Shown here: positions 20,410-32,487 of the stretch, in pieces
Layout of the letters: every line of letters begins with the position of its first letter
Position numbering within the stretch: position 1 is the stretch's first letter
From: Pyrus communis
Taxonomy: Eukaryota > Streptophyta > Magnoliopsida > Rosales > Rosaceae
Assembly: GCF_963583255.1 (NCBI RefSeq)
Contig: NC_084819.1
Location: 7,210,001 to 7,274,000, forward strand
DNA length: 64,000 nucleotides
Direction: 5' to 3'
The notes under the pieces: model-generated
Database searches by the model: none
What the model was told of the DNA's origin: nothing
The model's input: the letters and a program-made list of their open reading frames with translations, nothing else
Translations under genes and position numbers: made by a program

Positions 20410-23268
20410 ATGGCGTGGAACGCGTTCAAGTTATGTACGGCTCTGCGCGCCCTCGGCTACGTGATGGTGCTGGTGGTTGTCGCCATAGTCGGGCTCACCT
20501 ACTACGCCGTCGTTTTGGTCAATTATTTACCTAGCATCCTTAGCGGAGGTGTCAATTTCGTCATTGCCTTCCCTCTCTTGATCTTGTTCCATTTTCTGGT
20601 AATTCCCGTTTCCCCCTAAATTTTTATCTATTTTAATCAATTTTCATTCTTAATTTAATTTAATTTACCTAGAAATTATGAATATGCATAACTTCATATA
20701 TGAATGCGTGATATGTAAGAATTGGTGAGAGTTTTGTATATTAAGCTAGAAGGTTTTGCTTTATGTTTGGATTATTTGATAAAAAAAACAGGACGACCCC
20801 AAGCCAACAGAGCTCCTCGCTTTGCAAGGGTTGGGAGGACGTCTATCGTAAGCAGTCTTATCCTTGCTTTGCAAAAAAGTTGTTCCAACGAAGAACGACC
20901 TTTCTGTTGCGCCAACCTTTCTATTGGACTATTTGATAAGGGGAAAAAATGGAGCAATGAAAACATAGTAAAATGCTTTGAAATTTGCTATTTATGTGTT
21001 GGAATCAAAGAGAGCAATTGGGTAGTAAAGCTAGTGACTTGAGTTTTCTACTTTACAAGCTGGGAAAGTGACATATTTTGTGTTTGACGCTTCTCAGAGA
21101 TTTTCTTAACTACTTCAGATTAAGGGAAACGTTATTGGTAGAGGATTGAAGATTGCCTTCGTGCATATAGTGTTCTCATCCATATGAGTGTAGTAAATTT
21201 CTTTGGCCGCAACAATTTAAATGTGACACATTTTAATGGGAAGTTGGAAAAAGGAATTTTAATTCGAGGTTTTGAAGATTTAGTTCCTTTTTTGGTTTTT
21301 TGAATTTTTCCGATTTTGAACGCTTAAGTTGAGAATGGTGATAAATTCAACTTTGCAAATTGGAAAGTATTAAGTTTGGGAAAGTTAATTTGGTTATGTA
21401 GTTGGTGATGCTGTTGTGGAGCTACTTTAATGTTGTTTTGACGGATCCTGGGCGCGTTCCACCAAATTGGAGGCCTGCAATCGATGAGGAGACAGGTGAT
21501 GAAGCCCCATTGGTGGGATCAGACCAATCCACCATGGTCAGTGATCCAGCAAATCAAAAAATACGGTTTTGTCGGAAGTGCAACCACTATAAACCACCTC
21601 GTTGCCATCATTGTTCTGTTTGTGAGTACTTTTATTCCAGTTGCCTCTTTTGAAAATGTATATCTGGTGTTGGACAAAGAATGAAAGGTTCATTCTTTCC
21701 ATTTATGTGTTTGTTTTAGGTGGGAGGTGTATATTGAAAATGGACCATCATTGTGTTTGGGTGGTCAACTGTGTTGGTGCACTGAATTACAAGTACTTCC
21801 TTCTCTTCTTGGTATGTTACTGCACTATGTTTGTTTAAATCTCTTGAGAGGCACAATTTACTTACTGACAAGATAAGCAGTAACTACTTGAATTAAATGA
21901 GAAATTATTTGATGTATGACTTTGTATTTGTATCTTTATTACTTTATTGCAGTTTTACACATTTCTTGAGACAACTCTTGTCACCTTATCATTATTCAAG
22001 TATTTTATGGCATTTTTTACTGAAGAGGAGATACCGGGAACATTGGGCACTGTTGCAGCTAGTTTTATCACATTTGGTAAGTTTTTAGATGATCAATTTT
22101 CTGAATTATTTTCCAATTTGACATCATCCGTATTTTCTCATATTTGCGATTGCCATTTTCAGTTTTGAACTTCGCATTTGCTTTGAGTGTTTTTGGCTTC
22201 ATGATCATGCACCTATCATTGGTGGCGTCCAATACCACCACTATTGAGGTGATGGCTTTTATTATACTGAATGTGATTCTATGGCTTATTCTAGTATTTC
22301 TTATATGAGATTCTTGATTTCATCAGGCGTACGAGAAGAAAGCCACTACTAAATGGCAGTATGACCTTGGTCGGAAGAAAAACTTTGAACAGGTTTGATT
22401 GTTTGTTCTGTCTTTTTTGTTTTTTTTGTTTTGTTTTTGTTTTTTTTTTTTTTGGTGGTTGCTGTGTGTGTGTTTAATTTATATTCTAACCAATACTATG
22501 AATTCTTAAATTGATTCTTTTGCTAGATTCTTTGCCTTTGCCTTTGCCTTACCAATACCATAAATTCTCTGTCTTTTATGTATGACCCTTCTAATTAATG
22601 TCAAACCATTAATCTTTGATCAGCTGTAACGTCTTATGTGCCTGAGAGTGAGATACACCACCTTATAACATATATTACCTTATTACTGACATGCAATTCC
22701 ATACGTTCCTTCTGTAATCAGTTGCAGCACGCACTCACTTGCATATTTTATTAAAAGCAACAGCATTTGCGGGAAAACTAACCAAACTTGTACAGCATTT
22801 TGGTAATGCAATATCTGAATCCGGTTTACGTCCATGAGGATGGCCTCCCCCACCCCCTTTTTGTAGGTGTTATTCTATGATCCTCAACAAAACGAAATTA
22901 CCAGCTTGAAATTAGATCAATTTTGCAAATCCAACCCCCACAATTGACTTCAAAACCCCCATAAATGATCAGAACTGAAAGTTATACTTTGCCTGTAGAG
23001 GATAAACAGTGCTGATTTTTCCCCCAAGTTTGTGAAGAATATGTTAGAAAGTTGTACCAAAACCTAACTGAACTAGTTGTCTGATTTGCAGAAGTATACG
23101 CTGTTGTATGTAATGTTGAATTTACCATTATTTTGTTAGGTGTTTGGGACGGATAAGTGGTACTGGTTCATCCCTGCATATTCGGAGGAGGATTTAAGAC
23201 GGATACCAGCTCTCCAGGGTATTGATTATCCAACAAGGCCCGAGTTGAATGCACTTCAGCCATTATAA
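20410..23268 (+). CDS. DHHC-type protein S-acyltransferase (PAT13/PAT14-like)
   Basis: Seven exons give 301 aa: 20410-20598, 21402-21621, 21720-21811, 21953-22076, 22163-22248, 22327-22392 and 23140-23268, all with GT-AG introns and matching phase. The protein transfers palmitate to cysteines of membrane-associated proteins. It has two N-terminal membrane segments (about 12-36 and 45-72), a cysteine-rich zinc-binding domain (about 119-165) with D-H-H-C at 145-148, and two more membrane segments (about 163-186 and 203-228). A T-T-x-E motif (T-T-I-E) follows at about 234-237. Length and sequence match my memory of Arabidopsis PAT13/PAT14, which act at the Golgi and related membranes; that location is inferred. 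ATG 20410 is the first in-frame ATG. A MULE ends 284 bp upstream. Confidence 0.93.
20790..20945. mobile_element. SINE-like fragment in PAT intron 1
   Basis: The stretch agctcctcgctttgcaaggg...gtaagcagtcttatccttg resembles the tRNA-derived dispersed repeat often seen in plant introns. It lies wholly within intron 1 (20599-21401). Boundaries are approximate, and the family is assigned from memory only. Confidence 0.4.
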
Positions 23269-23762
23269 GTACTCATGGTAGCGAAGGGACAATGTTGCAG
23301 TTCTCTCCTCTTATGCACACGTATAAGGGAAGCTGAAATTTGTGTTTCTTTCGTACAAGGCTCTTTGCTCGTCAACACTGCATTGACCTGCATGCACAGG
23401 CAGCAGCTCAGATAATACTTTTGCTTGGCAGACATCATGGCTGGAAGTGAATTGAGGACTGGCTCAATTGGCGAATTTACGCGCATAGATTCTTTGGTCG
23501 ATACAATTTATATAGTGATGTAATGTGTGATTTCCACGAGGAACGTGAGCATTTTTTCATACAACTTGTTCCGTTCCTAATGTTGTGTGCAGGCTTGTTG
23601 AATTGATCCTGTGAATATCTCCACCTTGTACCAATTTCTCCTTAATCTCTTGGATTACAGAAAAGTGCAGCATCTAGATTGTCGTTTGAGTTGTGGATGA
23701 GATTTCGGATTTTACTGTTTCTTTGTGTCTAATTGAAAAATGGCTCTGCTTTGGGGGGACTG

Positions 23763-23805
<43 letters not shown>

Positions 23806-24615
23806 GAATGACTGAGTTAAACTTGCTTGCGCCACATAAGTTATTCTAACATTTATTTGACAGAATAGAAATAAGCATGATACTTCTTGAGAAAGAAACA
23901 AAAAACAAAAAAAAGAAAAAAAAAGAGTTTTATAGGGCAAAGTAAGAGCAAGTTCAAATTTCGGACGGACTGACGTAGATAAGCCTATTATCAATAAAAT
24001 GGGCACTTATTATGCTTCATATTATCAATTTACCCATACATGCTCCCTGTCCAATGGTTAGTTTGTATGCACATATGACACTGTTAAATCTATCAAATAC
24101 CCAGGGAAACTATGCCGCCTCAAAGCACTTTTTAGCAAGGTATCTTCAAAGGTAGGAGAAATTTTTAATTTTTAAGTTATGCAACTGGTGGAAATTTTTA
24201 TGCAACTGGAAATTTTTAAGTTAGTAACGGAAGCACGGATGATACATTACGTGTTTTTATGCAACTGGTGGAAATTTTTAATTTTTAAGTTATTAACCTT
24301 TTAACACACATAACTCACCATTTATATAAGGACAATGTGGTGTACCATCTCGTGTGATGGTCACACTGAAAAATCTATGCGGATGGGAACTCATACCCAC
24401 ACATACCTCTTTTGTTATATAATTTTTTTTATTTTTTATGATTATTGGACTGAACAAATCAAATGAAAACAACATATTTATCAAATTCACACAAAAATGT
24501 GTAAAAGAGAAAAAAAATGTGTGGTTATCATTTTGCCAAAAGTAAACCTACTTACACAAATTTATAGAATTCACACTTTTAGTTGAAAGAAAGTCATTGA
24601 TTTTTTTTTTTTTTT
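23269..24615. other. PAT 3' UTR and intergenic DNA
   Basis: The first few hundred bases probably form the PAT 3' UTR. A (GA)n run lies at 23766-23802. Around 24180-24300 a segment (tatgcaactggtggaaat) occurs twice about 70 bp apart, a small local duplication. No gene was found. Confidence 0.4.
23766..23802. repeat. (GA)n microsatellite
   Basis: About 18 GA units, about 500 bp downstream of the PAT stop codon. Confidence 0.95.
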
Positions 24616-24994
24616 GGCCTAATTGGATTATTAGTCCCCGTAGTGATAGGGTAATTGGAAGATAGCTTTTGCGGTAAAAAAGAAAAACTAGGATATAAGC
24701 TCCTATGATGAAGTCTGTTAGGATTTATGCACAAAATTAAAAATTCCGTCAACTTTCTGTTAATTGTTAGCATGTGAGCCACACATATTAGGCTAAAATG
24801 GAATTCTTCGCTAATTGTTAGCACGTGGGGCTAGCTCGCATACTAATAATTAACAGAAAATTGACAGAATTTTTAATTTTGGGCATAAATATTCCTAACA
24901 GACTTTACCACAAGAGCTTAAAGTCTAATTTTTTAAGGATTTTTGCTATCTTTTAACTACTTTATCACCACGGAAACTATTAATTCAACTAAGC
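24616..24994. mobile_element. Long-TIR MITE (MULE-like)
   Basis: Both arms (about 170 bp) are inverted repeats. Shared blocks include aaattaaaaattccgtcaac on the left against the complement of gacagaatttttaatttt on the right, plus gtctgttagga and its complement. The outer ends are ggcctaattgg and its relative ttcaactaagc. T runs flank both sides, so a duplication cannot be read. No coding capacity. Confidence 0.6.
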
Positions 24995-25194
24995 TTTTTT
25001 TTTTTTAATAAAAAACACGATATTTTAATAAATAAGCTATAAGCGTGCAGGACGTCTGCATATTAAGCAATAAACTCGTACGAAAAAAACTTCAGAACAT
25101 TTAATCAAGACCCAAAGTGAAGCTTATACAACCAAATCTTGATATCATGAGTGGTTTGGAGTGAATTATTCTGTATAATCAATGGATATAATAA

Positions 25195-25340
25195 AAAGGA
25201 AAAAGTCACTTAGGTATTCTTCCCCACTTATTAGGTTTTACGTTCGATTATCGTCAAAAGTAAAATTATTATTAGCCTATTATGAGGCTAAACCTACCAC
25301 TTAGCTTTTGGTGCATCGTTTGTTAAAAAAAAAACATAAA
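25195..25340 (+). mobile_element. Truncated SINE copy
   Basis: It shares acgttcgattatcgtcaaaa, the block ending ctattatgaggctaaacc and the tail tgttaaaaaaaaaac with the SINE pair at 16733-17068. The 5' box A part is degraded. Confidence 0.5.
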
Positions 25341-25429
25341 AAAAAAGGAAAAAGGAAATGTGAAAAAGAAAACAATGGGCCTGGGCCGCCTGGCCCAAAA
25401 GAACAAAAGAGAGAACTTTTTGGGCAGAT

Positions 25430-26081
25430 CACGTAACATTGGCGGCAACACTTGTACGGTGACGTTTGGTGACAATACTAGAACCTTCCAGCACATCGAT
25501 TGAATTCTCTGCGTCTCTCTTCCGCCATTGGAGTCGGTTGAGCTAGCGCATCAAAACCCAATCAACACAGAGGCACCTGGAAACCCCTTTCATCGAAGCA
25601 TTTGCTACTGAGCCGATTAGGGTTTTCTGCGGTTCCGATTCAATTTCCTCCGATTTCTACTTCCTTTCCGACGAGGTACTCATTTCTTAACATTTTTTTT
25701 TATTGCAGAAAAGCAATTCACATGGAAAAAATAAAAAATAAAAATAATCATCCTCTATGATTTAATTGCGATCATTGCTTAGTTTGATGATCAGTGAATT
25801 AATACGTGATTTGGTGTAAATTGCGATCATTTTCCTGTTGAATTCTGACACGATTTAGGGCTTTACTTTTCGATTTGTATAGCAAAGAAGTTTCTAGATT
25901 TAGGGTTCATGTTGCTCGTAGGGAAATGCTTATAGCTTGCTTTACAAAATTATCTTGATTAATCAAATGAATTTCAAATTTTGGTGACACTGGATTGTGG
26001 AAAACACTTCATCCACTGCATGTGTTAAAGTTAGGGGTTGCCCAATTTTTTTTTTTCTTCAGGGATTATAGTAGCTAGAAA
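25430..26081 (+). promoter_or_regulatory. Promoter, 5' UTR exon and leader intron of the MLF-like gene
   Basis: A non-coding first exon probably ends at 25675 (acgag followed by gtactc). An intron follows to the acceptor cttcag at 26057-26062, and the coding exon begins 19 bases later. The region at about 25478 contains tagaaccttccag, which fits a heat-shock-element core (nGAAnnTTCn); one match of that size may be chance. The transcription start is not determined. Confidence 0.5.
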
Positions 26082-28162
26082 ATGCAGAGAGGCAGAGGTG
26101 GACCAGGTGGGAGGGGTTCTTTCTCCGACTTCAATGACCCGTTTTCCGGTTTTGGGGGCTTTGGGGGATTAGGGGGTCAGAGGAGTTTGATTTCTGACTT
26201 TTTTGGAGGAAGGGATCCGTTTGATGACCCGTTCTTCACTCGCCCATTTGGAGGTATGTCCCCGTTTGGAGGTATGTCTCCATTTGGAGGTATGTCTCCT
26301 TTTGGAGGTATGCCCCCATTTGGAGGGATGTTGGAGTCGAGTGTTTTTGGTCCCAGTGGTGCCAATTTTCCGGATATGCAGCCAAATCGGTTTATTGAGC
26401 ATCAGGCTCCAGAGCCCAAGAGATCACGGGGCCCTATCATTGAGGAGATAAACTCTGATAATGAAGACGAAGATGCTAACAATGAGAAAAAGGAAAATCC
26501 TCGAAAGCGCAGTGGACTGAGCAATGAACCTTACGTTGAGGATCCTGATGATGAAGTTGAAGGTAGATTGTTTTATTTAGTTTATTGCTATTGGACCTTG
26601 GTAATTGTTGAATGTCTTTTTTGAGTCCAAAATATTTAGGGCTACTTTTTCCCCTTTGGTGCAGAGAGGAGCAGCAAGCAATTGCAGCATAGGGACAGCT
26701 ACAGCCAGTCTAATTCTATGCAAGCGCAGCCTCAAGCTCACAGCTACACGTTTCAGAGCTCCACCGTCACTTGTGGTGGTGCTAATGGCACATATTATAC
26801 ATCCTCCAAGACAAGGAGGATGGGGAGTGATGGGGTAAGTAGTTGTGAAAGATTCATGGCGTTCCTTTTTTAGCCTCGTAGTTCTTTTGCTCATTTCCGC
26901 TTTTTGTGTGGGTAGCTGGCTTTTGAAGAAAGCAAGGAAGCTGATAGTACTTCTAGGCAAGCAACTCACAGGGTATCAAGAGGGCTCCACAATAAGGTGT
27001 TGTATGATGACATGTGGATACTTATGCTGATGTCTCTTTTGCCTTTTCAATTCGAATCTTTGGTCATCAATTTCATGACGTCCAGTAGGACACTTACAGT
27101 GAGGATTCTTCTTTTAGGGCCATTCAGTTACGAGGAAGCTCAAAACAGATGGTAAGGTGGATACAATGCAGACCTTGCACAATCTTAATGAAGGTATGTG
27201 GACCTTATACACGATGCCATGTTTGTGCAACAAGGTTCTTATGAAATTGTTTAAGTATAGAGAGACTAACTTGGAGTATCTGATTGGTTCAATAATAGAT
27301 GAGCTTTCCGGGTTTGAAGATGCATGGAAAGGAACTGCTAAGAAACATTTTCCTGGATTGGCTGATAAATTTGGTGGTTATGAAAATATAGGTGAGTTTA
27401 TATTGTTTACTAATCTGAAATCATGCATTCAGCAATGGTCAAATATCATTTTTGCGTTTTGATGTTGGCCATATGTTCTGGGTACAAAACTGGGGAACAT
27501 ATTCGGCGTATGAATACTTGCTAATTTCTACTGCTTTACTTGATTAAGCTGTTTGTTTACTGAGTATACCACTAAGTGGGTGAGAAAGAATTCCTGGATG
27601 AATTCCTGTAAAGTTCTTACCGCTTTCTAGTGCCTGTTTGTATATTATTTTCTGTCCCTTTTCAAGAGGTTTTGAGAGTTGCTTGCTTTGTCTCGGTAGT
27701 TTGCGTTAGCAACCTGGAATATATTCAGGGATAACGAGTTGTAATTGTGCAAGTGCTACAGGTGCATACTAGTCCATGACCCTATTTGCATATGTTGCTC
27801 GTCTGTTCCCTTTTTATGAGGGGAGCTATTGTATGATTTAGTTGAATGGAGGCCAAGGTTAAAAATGAAAAATTATGAACTCTTATTATTGTCACGAACC
27901 AACTGGGCCCCGATGTTTTTTTTCATTTTAACCCTTTATGGTTTTTTGTTTGTTTCTAGGAGCCGGCAGCAGCGGAAATGGGCAGGCCGGTCGGGAAGGT
28001 TGGGCGCTTCCATCCAATGAGCGTGTACAGAACCCCGGCAATATGATTCAAGATGCTAGAGACAAGGCAGGAGGATCTTCTCACTCAAACCAGTCTGGTA
28101 GTAGGATGAGAGCAGATGTTAAGGACAAGAGTGGCTATTCCCGTGGGAGAGGAAGAGCGTAG
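26082..28162 (+). CDS. Myeloid leukemia factor (Mlf1IP)-like protein
   Basis: Six coding exons give 367 aa: 26082-26562, 26665-26834, 26916-26996, 27118-27193, 27299-27391 and 27960-28162; phases match throughout. The N-terminus is Gly/Phe-rich with five tandem P-F-G-G-M units (residues about 55-83). An acidic and basic patch follows (about 112-150; K-R-S-R and R-K-R-S could be nuclear signals). The middle part contains the conserved plant MLF segment S-R-G-L-H-N-K-G-H-S-V-T-R-K and D-T-M-Q-T-L-H-N-L-N-E. The C-terminal tail is hydrophilic and ends R-G-R-G-R-A. Animal MLF proteins are adaptor-like; the plant function is not established. First in-frame ATG after the leader intron chosen as start. 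Confidence 0.85.
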
Positions 28163-28862
28163 ATTCGAGCTAGCACAATGAGAGCCTAATATGCCATCGG
28201 TCCCATTGGTCTCGTGCTTTACTGCATAATAGCGTAGTGTTTTGTTGCATGTTGTGGTCATGGCCGAAGAACATCGGGTGTTGGTAGCGTGCATTTGTAT
28301 ACGGTTGAGTTTTAATTGATGCTATGTGAGATGGATATGGTTATGTAGTCTTAATCGAATCTTCTCTGATACCCTTGAATCTTTGATTAAGGGGGTTCCT
28401 TAGTTCATTGATAATGGAGAATAAACATTCACGGAGTTCCTGCTTTTGGAAAATTAATTTTATTCTTCGTTTCGATGTGTATTTTGATGGATGGCAAATT
28501 AATTAATTGGATGATATTTAGGTGCTCGCTAGTTTGTATGAAATTTGACGTGTGTATCAATCAAAATGGTCCTTCTGAATCGGTTAATTTGGTACCTAAA
28601 AATGAGTCCGTCTAATAAATTTGGCCCTTCCGTTGTCTTTCCGTTAAATTTTCTGGTAGCGTGTTACGTGGCGCATGACAGGGTGCTACATATCCAATTT
28701 TCGCCAAAGAATTTAAAAACGAAAACTAACAAAAGCAAGAATACAAATAAGGAACAATTACATAAAATGAAATAATGGTGAGCATAGTAGGGCGACGAAC
28801 ACGGATTTCCAATAGCGAGCAGGGAAAAGCCTTTTTTGGGAGTCCAAGTGTGCCGCCCCTTA
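28163..28862. other. MLF-like 3' UTR and repeat debris
   Basis: The proximal part is probable 3' UTR. From about 28540, text such as tcaaaatggtccttctg recalls the arms of the MULE at 18977-20126, suggesting an old MULE fragment without a second end. No gene. Confidence 0.4.
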
Positions 28863-29592
28863 TGCCATCCTCAACTGAAAGGTGGTTAAAGGGTTATGTT
28901 TAGCCTTATAGTTCTACAAGAAATTATTTTTGAATGAACAGTGCTAGACCATATTTTATATCATCTTCAACCAAGGGGTACAAAGGCTCATAGGCTAAAA
29001 CAAAGCCCGTTTGACTAAAAACCTATCTCCAACCAAAGGGGGCTATTTTTTAGCCCCTTCCATAATTTATTATTTTAATTGAATTAATATGGTTAATTAA
29101 ATTAAAATATCATATTAAAATAAAGTTTTCAGACATATTTTGAGTGCTACTTGTCGCTAAATGAATAAGCCTCCGGATTTCTTATCTTTATATAATGAAA
29201 ATGATGTGAAATATTGGTGAATAATTGAAATAAAATGAGGTAAGATAATATGAAATAGTGAAAAGGAGGTGAGAAATGGTGTAGGAATGACTTAGGTATT
29301 TATAGGCAAAAAAAATTAGAATTTTTTTTAATAAAAAAATTTGTCTAAAAATAAAATAAAATTCAAATCCAACAGTAATCTGACGTTATAACGTCAACTA
29401 GTATGGGTTTGGGCTGGTGCAAACGGGCTGGTTGGCTGGCTCCTTTTGGCCAGCCCGCTGGCCTGGTGTATGAAATATGGCCTGGTAGGGTCCACAAGCC
29501 CTTTGACCTAACTCTCAATTGGAGACGGTTTTCGTGTCAAAGCGAGTTATATTTTGGTCTATGGCCCTTTGGCCGGGCAGTTGGAGATGGCC
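28863..29592. mobile_element. PIF/Harbinger-type non-autonomous element with TTA TSD
   Basis: The left end tgccatcctcaactg and the right end (reverse complement ggccatctccaactgccc) are inverted repeats. The trinucleotide tta occurs on both sides (28860-28862 and 29593-29595), the preferred target of PIF/Harbinger elements. The interior of about 730 bp is AT-rich and non-coding. The right subterminal part has clustered ctggctgg/ggccagcc motifs. Confidence 0.62.
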
Positions 29593-30146
29593 TTACTGCC
29601 CAATTCATACATCCAAATTATAAGATTTCTTTATCTCAGAAAGGGACACAATTTATCCATGTGACATGTGATGTCATAGTTGTTTTCCAATTGCTTTTGC
29701 ATTTACAATTTCACTCCTCTATAATTAAAAAATGAGCCTTTATCTCCTTATTTGTACCGTTTCTTTCTTTCTCCTCCTTTTATCTCTCTCTCTCTCTCTT
29801 CCATCTCCTTCCCATTTGTCTCTCTCATTCTCTCTCTCTCCTCCTCCTTCGTTCTTCCCTCTCCTATTTCTTCTTCATACTTCTCTCTCTCTCTCCTCCA
29901 TTTTTTCTTCATATTGTTTTCTAGATTTACGCGTGTTTTTTTTTTCTCTAAGAACGATTGAGATTTTTTATTTTTAATTTTAGTATTTTTGAAGGGATTT
30001 AGTTTTGAGGTTTTTATTGATTTGGATGCACGGATTCTGAAATGATCTTGCAAAAGTGCAGGAATTTTGAAACTAATATTGTATAAATGAAGGAATTTTG
30101 AAATTGACCTTACAGAAGTTCTAAGAAATTTGAAACTGATCTTGCA
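29593..30146. repeat. CT-rich tract and short tandem gaaactgatcttgca repeats
   Basis: 29756-29915 is almost pure pyrimidine on the plus strand. Its long open frames (Ser/Leu-rich, or Glu/Arg/Lys-rich on the minus strand) come from composition. From about 30030, a diverged 30-40-bp unit around ttgaaactgatcttgcaaaa repeats about three times up to the LTR insertion at 30147 and continues at 32493. Confidence 0.6.
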
Positions 30147-32487
30147 TGACACATCCCAACCGGAGTCGAGGCATGCTGGCCGACACCCAAAGGTGATGTA
30201 ACCAAAAAGGAAAGTGAAGCATAAAAGTATGGATAAATTTAAACCAAAGCTAACATTTATTTAATCTAAAGTAGAGAGTGGGCAATAGTGGGAAGAACCC
30301 ATAAAACATAAGTGTTCATATTATAGATGACAGTACGACATAAATAGAGCAGTCGAATCTAGTTAAGGTACTTATTACACCACCAGAAATAAACTCCTAC
30401 ATTTATTTATGGAAATGTCAGAACTGCCAGAGATCCCTCGTACGCCACAGGGAATTCAGCTAAGTCCTGGAGGGGCGAAAAACATAAGGGTGAGTGGGCA
30501 AAAACAAAGGTTTAGAAAAAAACACATTTGTTTTCTGAACATACTAACCCCTCGCCGTAAAACATGTACAATTTTCGAAAAATCATACTACATATAAGTA
30601 TGAAATCAAATGTAAATCAACAATAATTCCATAAATACGCCAATCATAATAACTCAACTGTAGCATAAGAAAAATCATGTGCTTATCAATCTATGCTAAC
30701 ACATGAGTTCATGCAAAGGGAATTTGACATGAACATGACTGGGTGTAATCATGTAAAGACTGGCGCTAGGCGCATCACATACGAGTCCTAGTTACCTATT
30801 GCAACCTAGGACAAGACTGGCACCTACAATGGATCCAAGGTGAGTGTGCGGTGCGATGTGAACATACACGTGAAGCCTGGCCTTGGCTTAGGCGAGTACA
30901 ACACCAGTGCAAGCATGCATGATGAGCAAGTATAATGTATGTGAACATGCCATGATAATATATAAATCTCAACGTCATAATAGCATTTTTAAAATTAAAT
31001 AAATCATGGCATATCAACATAATATAAATCCAAAAGTATTTGTGAAAACTAGAAAGCTTTATAATACACACACACACACAAATGCCCACTCACTAATACG
31101 TAGTCGGATCGTAGCCTCTTAGCCTTGTTTGTCCACGTACCTCCTCAGGGTAATTCTCTCCTATATGAGAAACAACTATACTAATTAATTAATTAGGACA
31201 TACACTAAAAGGCTAGGAAAATTCCCCATAGTTTGCTCAAATGGAGGATTTAAATATACGAAAATATTCTACACGACGTCACGGACCCGTACACAACAAC
31301 CACTCATCGCCACGAGGCCGGATGCGCCACTAGCTCATGGCCACACGTTCACCCATGCGCAGGCCACGCGCCTGCATGCGCTGGCAGATTCCCAAGGAAT
31401 ATTCTGTCAGATTTGACGGAATATTCCGTTAAGTCTAACAGCGTTACCTAACGGTGTCAGAATATTTTGTTAACTTTAACGAAATATTCTCCTTCTTCTC
31501 TGATTGTCCTCCACCATCTAGTTCATCGGGTTTCTAGAAAATTTTTTAAACTTCATATCTTTTTCATTTCTCAACCATTTTTTATGTACTTTATAAGGAA
31601 ATGAAGATTTTGAAGAGTATAACAAGTCTATACCCTTTGGAAGTCCAAAAAGTGGACAAAAATTGACTGAAATTAACTCAAAGCTCTCAGACCTATTTTC
31701 AACACCTTGAAACCTCATGTTTCGACGTTGCCTTAGCTTCAAACTTGAACTAGAGACCTTGAGGAGTTGTGTGGATGCTTCCTAGTCTTCCAAAATCTTG
31801 TAACACGAACGGGAAGATCATCGAGGAACCTACACCCGAGTCGAAGCTCCAAGTTGCTTCGAGTTGGAAGCTTAAAACTCGTCCAGTCTAATATTGGTTC
31901 ATACGGATGGACTCTTTGTGATGAGAGGAATACGATGGTGGTAGTTTGAAGTTCGATCTGTGAAGTTTGATGATGATGTATGGTTGTTGCATAGAGGAGA
32001 GAGCTACGGTATGAAAATAGAGAAGAAGAAGAGAGAGAGAGAATGAGTCTGATTGGATAGAAAGAAAAGAGATGTCTAATTGGGTGAAAAAGTGTGGGAA
32101 ATGAAATAATTGGTGGTGAGGTATGGGTCACGGGACGAGTTTTAAAATGTAAAGAAGCTTGTACAATTTGAAAGCACACAAAATCTAATGCACCTTATAA
32201 AAAATAGTATTTCTACCACTAAATTATTAGCACACACATTTACAATTCTATCGGTTGTTAACGCACTTTAACTAAACGTAACTTCTTTGTTACAAATCCG
32301 ATTCGGGTCTAACTTGCGCTCACGCATTCGTAACAACGAGTAATATTTAATTACGATAATAGGAAAAATAAATTAAAAGCTGAATAACTACGTGCACGTC
32401 AGGTTTCACTTTGCCAATAAAGGCATAAACGTTATTTTACAAATTCGTGAAGGAAATTACATGGAAAATTAGGGACGGGTCGTCACA
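30147..32487 (-). mobile_element. Solo Gypsy (Tekay/Del-like) LTR, 2.34 kb
   Basis: The plus strand starts tgacacatcccaaccgg and ends gacgggtcgtcaca, the same ends as the LTRs of the 4835-11376 element. The flanks ttgca (30142-30146) and ttcca (32488-32492) form a 5-bp duplication with one change. The sequence after the right flank continues the local tandem repeat, confirming the insertion point. No internal retrotransposon sequence or second LTR is present, so this is a solo LTR. A GC-richer segment at 31380-31500 has ggaatattccgtta motifs. Open frames inside it (for example about 31740-32180, minus) have no recognised domain. Confidence 0.82.

Noticed and set aside
29732..30152. Open frames encoding Ser/Leu-rich or Lys/Arg/Glu-rich proteins
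   Set aside because: They coincide with a pyrimidine/purine-skewed tract and have no conserved features.
31739..32179. 146-codon minus-strand frame inside the solo LTR
   Set aside because: LTRs do not normally encode protein, the counterpart regions of the related LTRs do not keep the frame, and no domain is recognisable.
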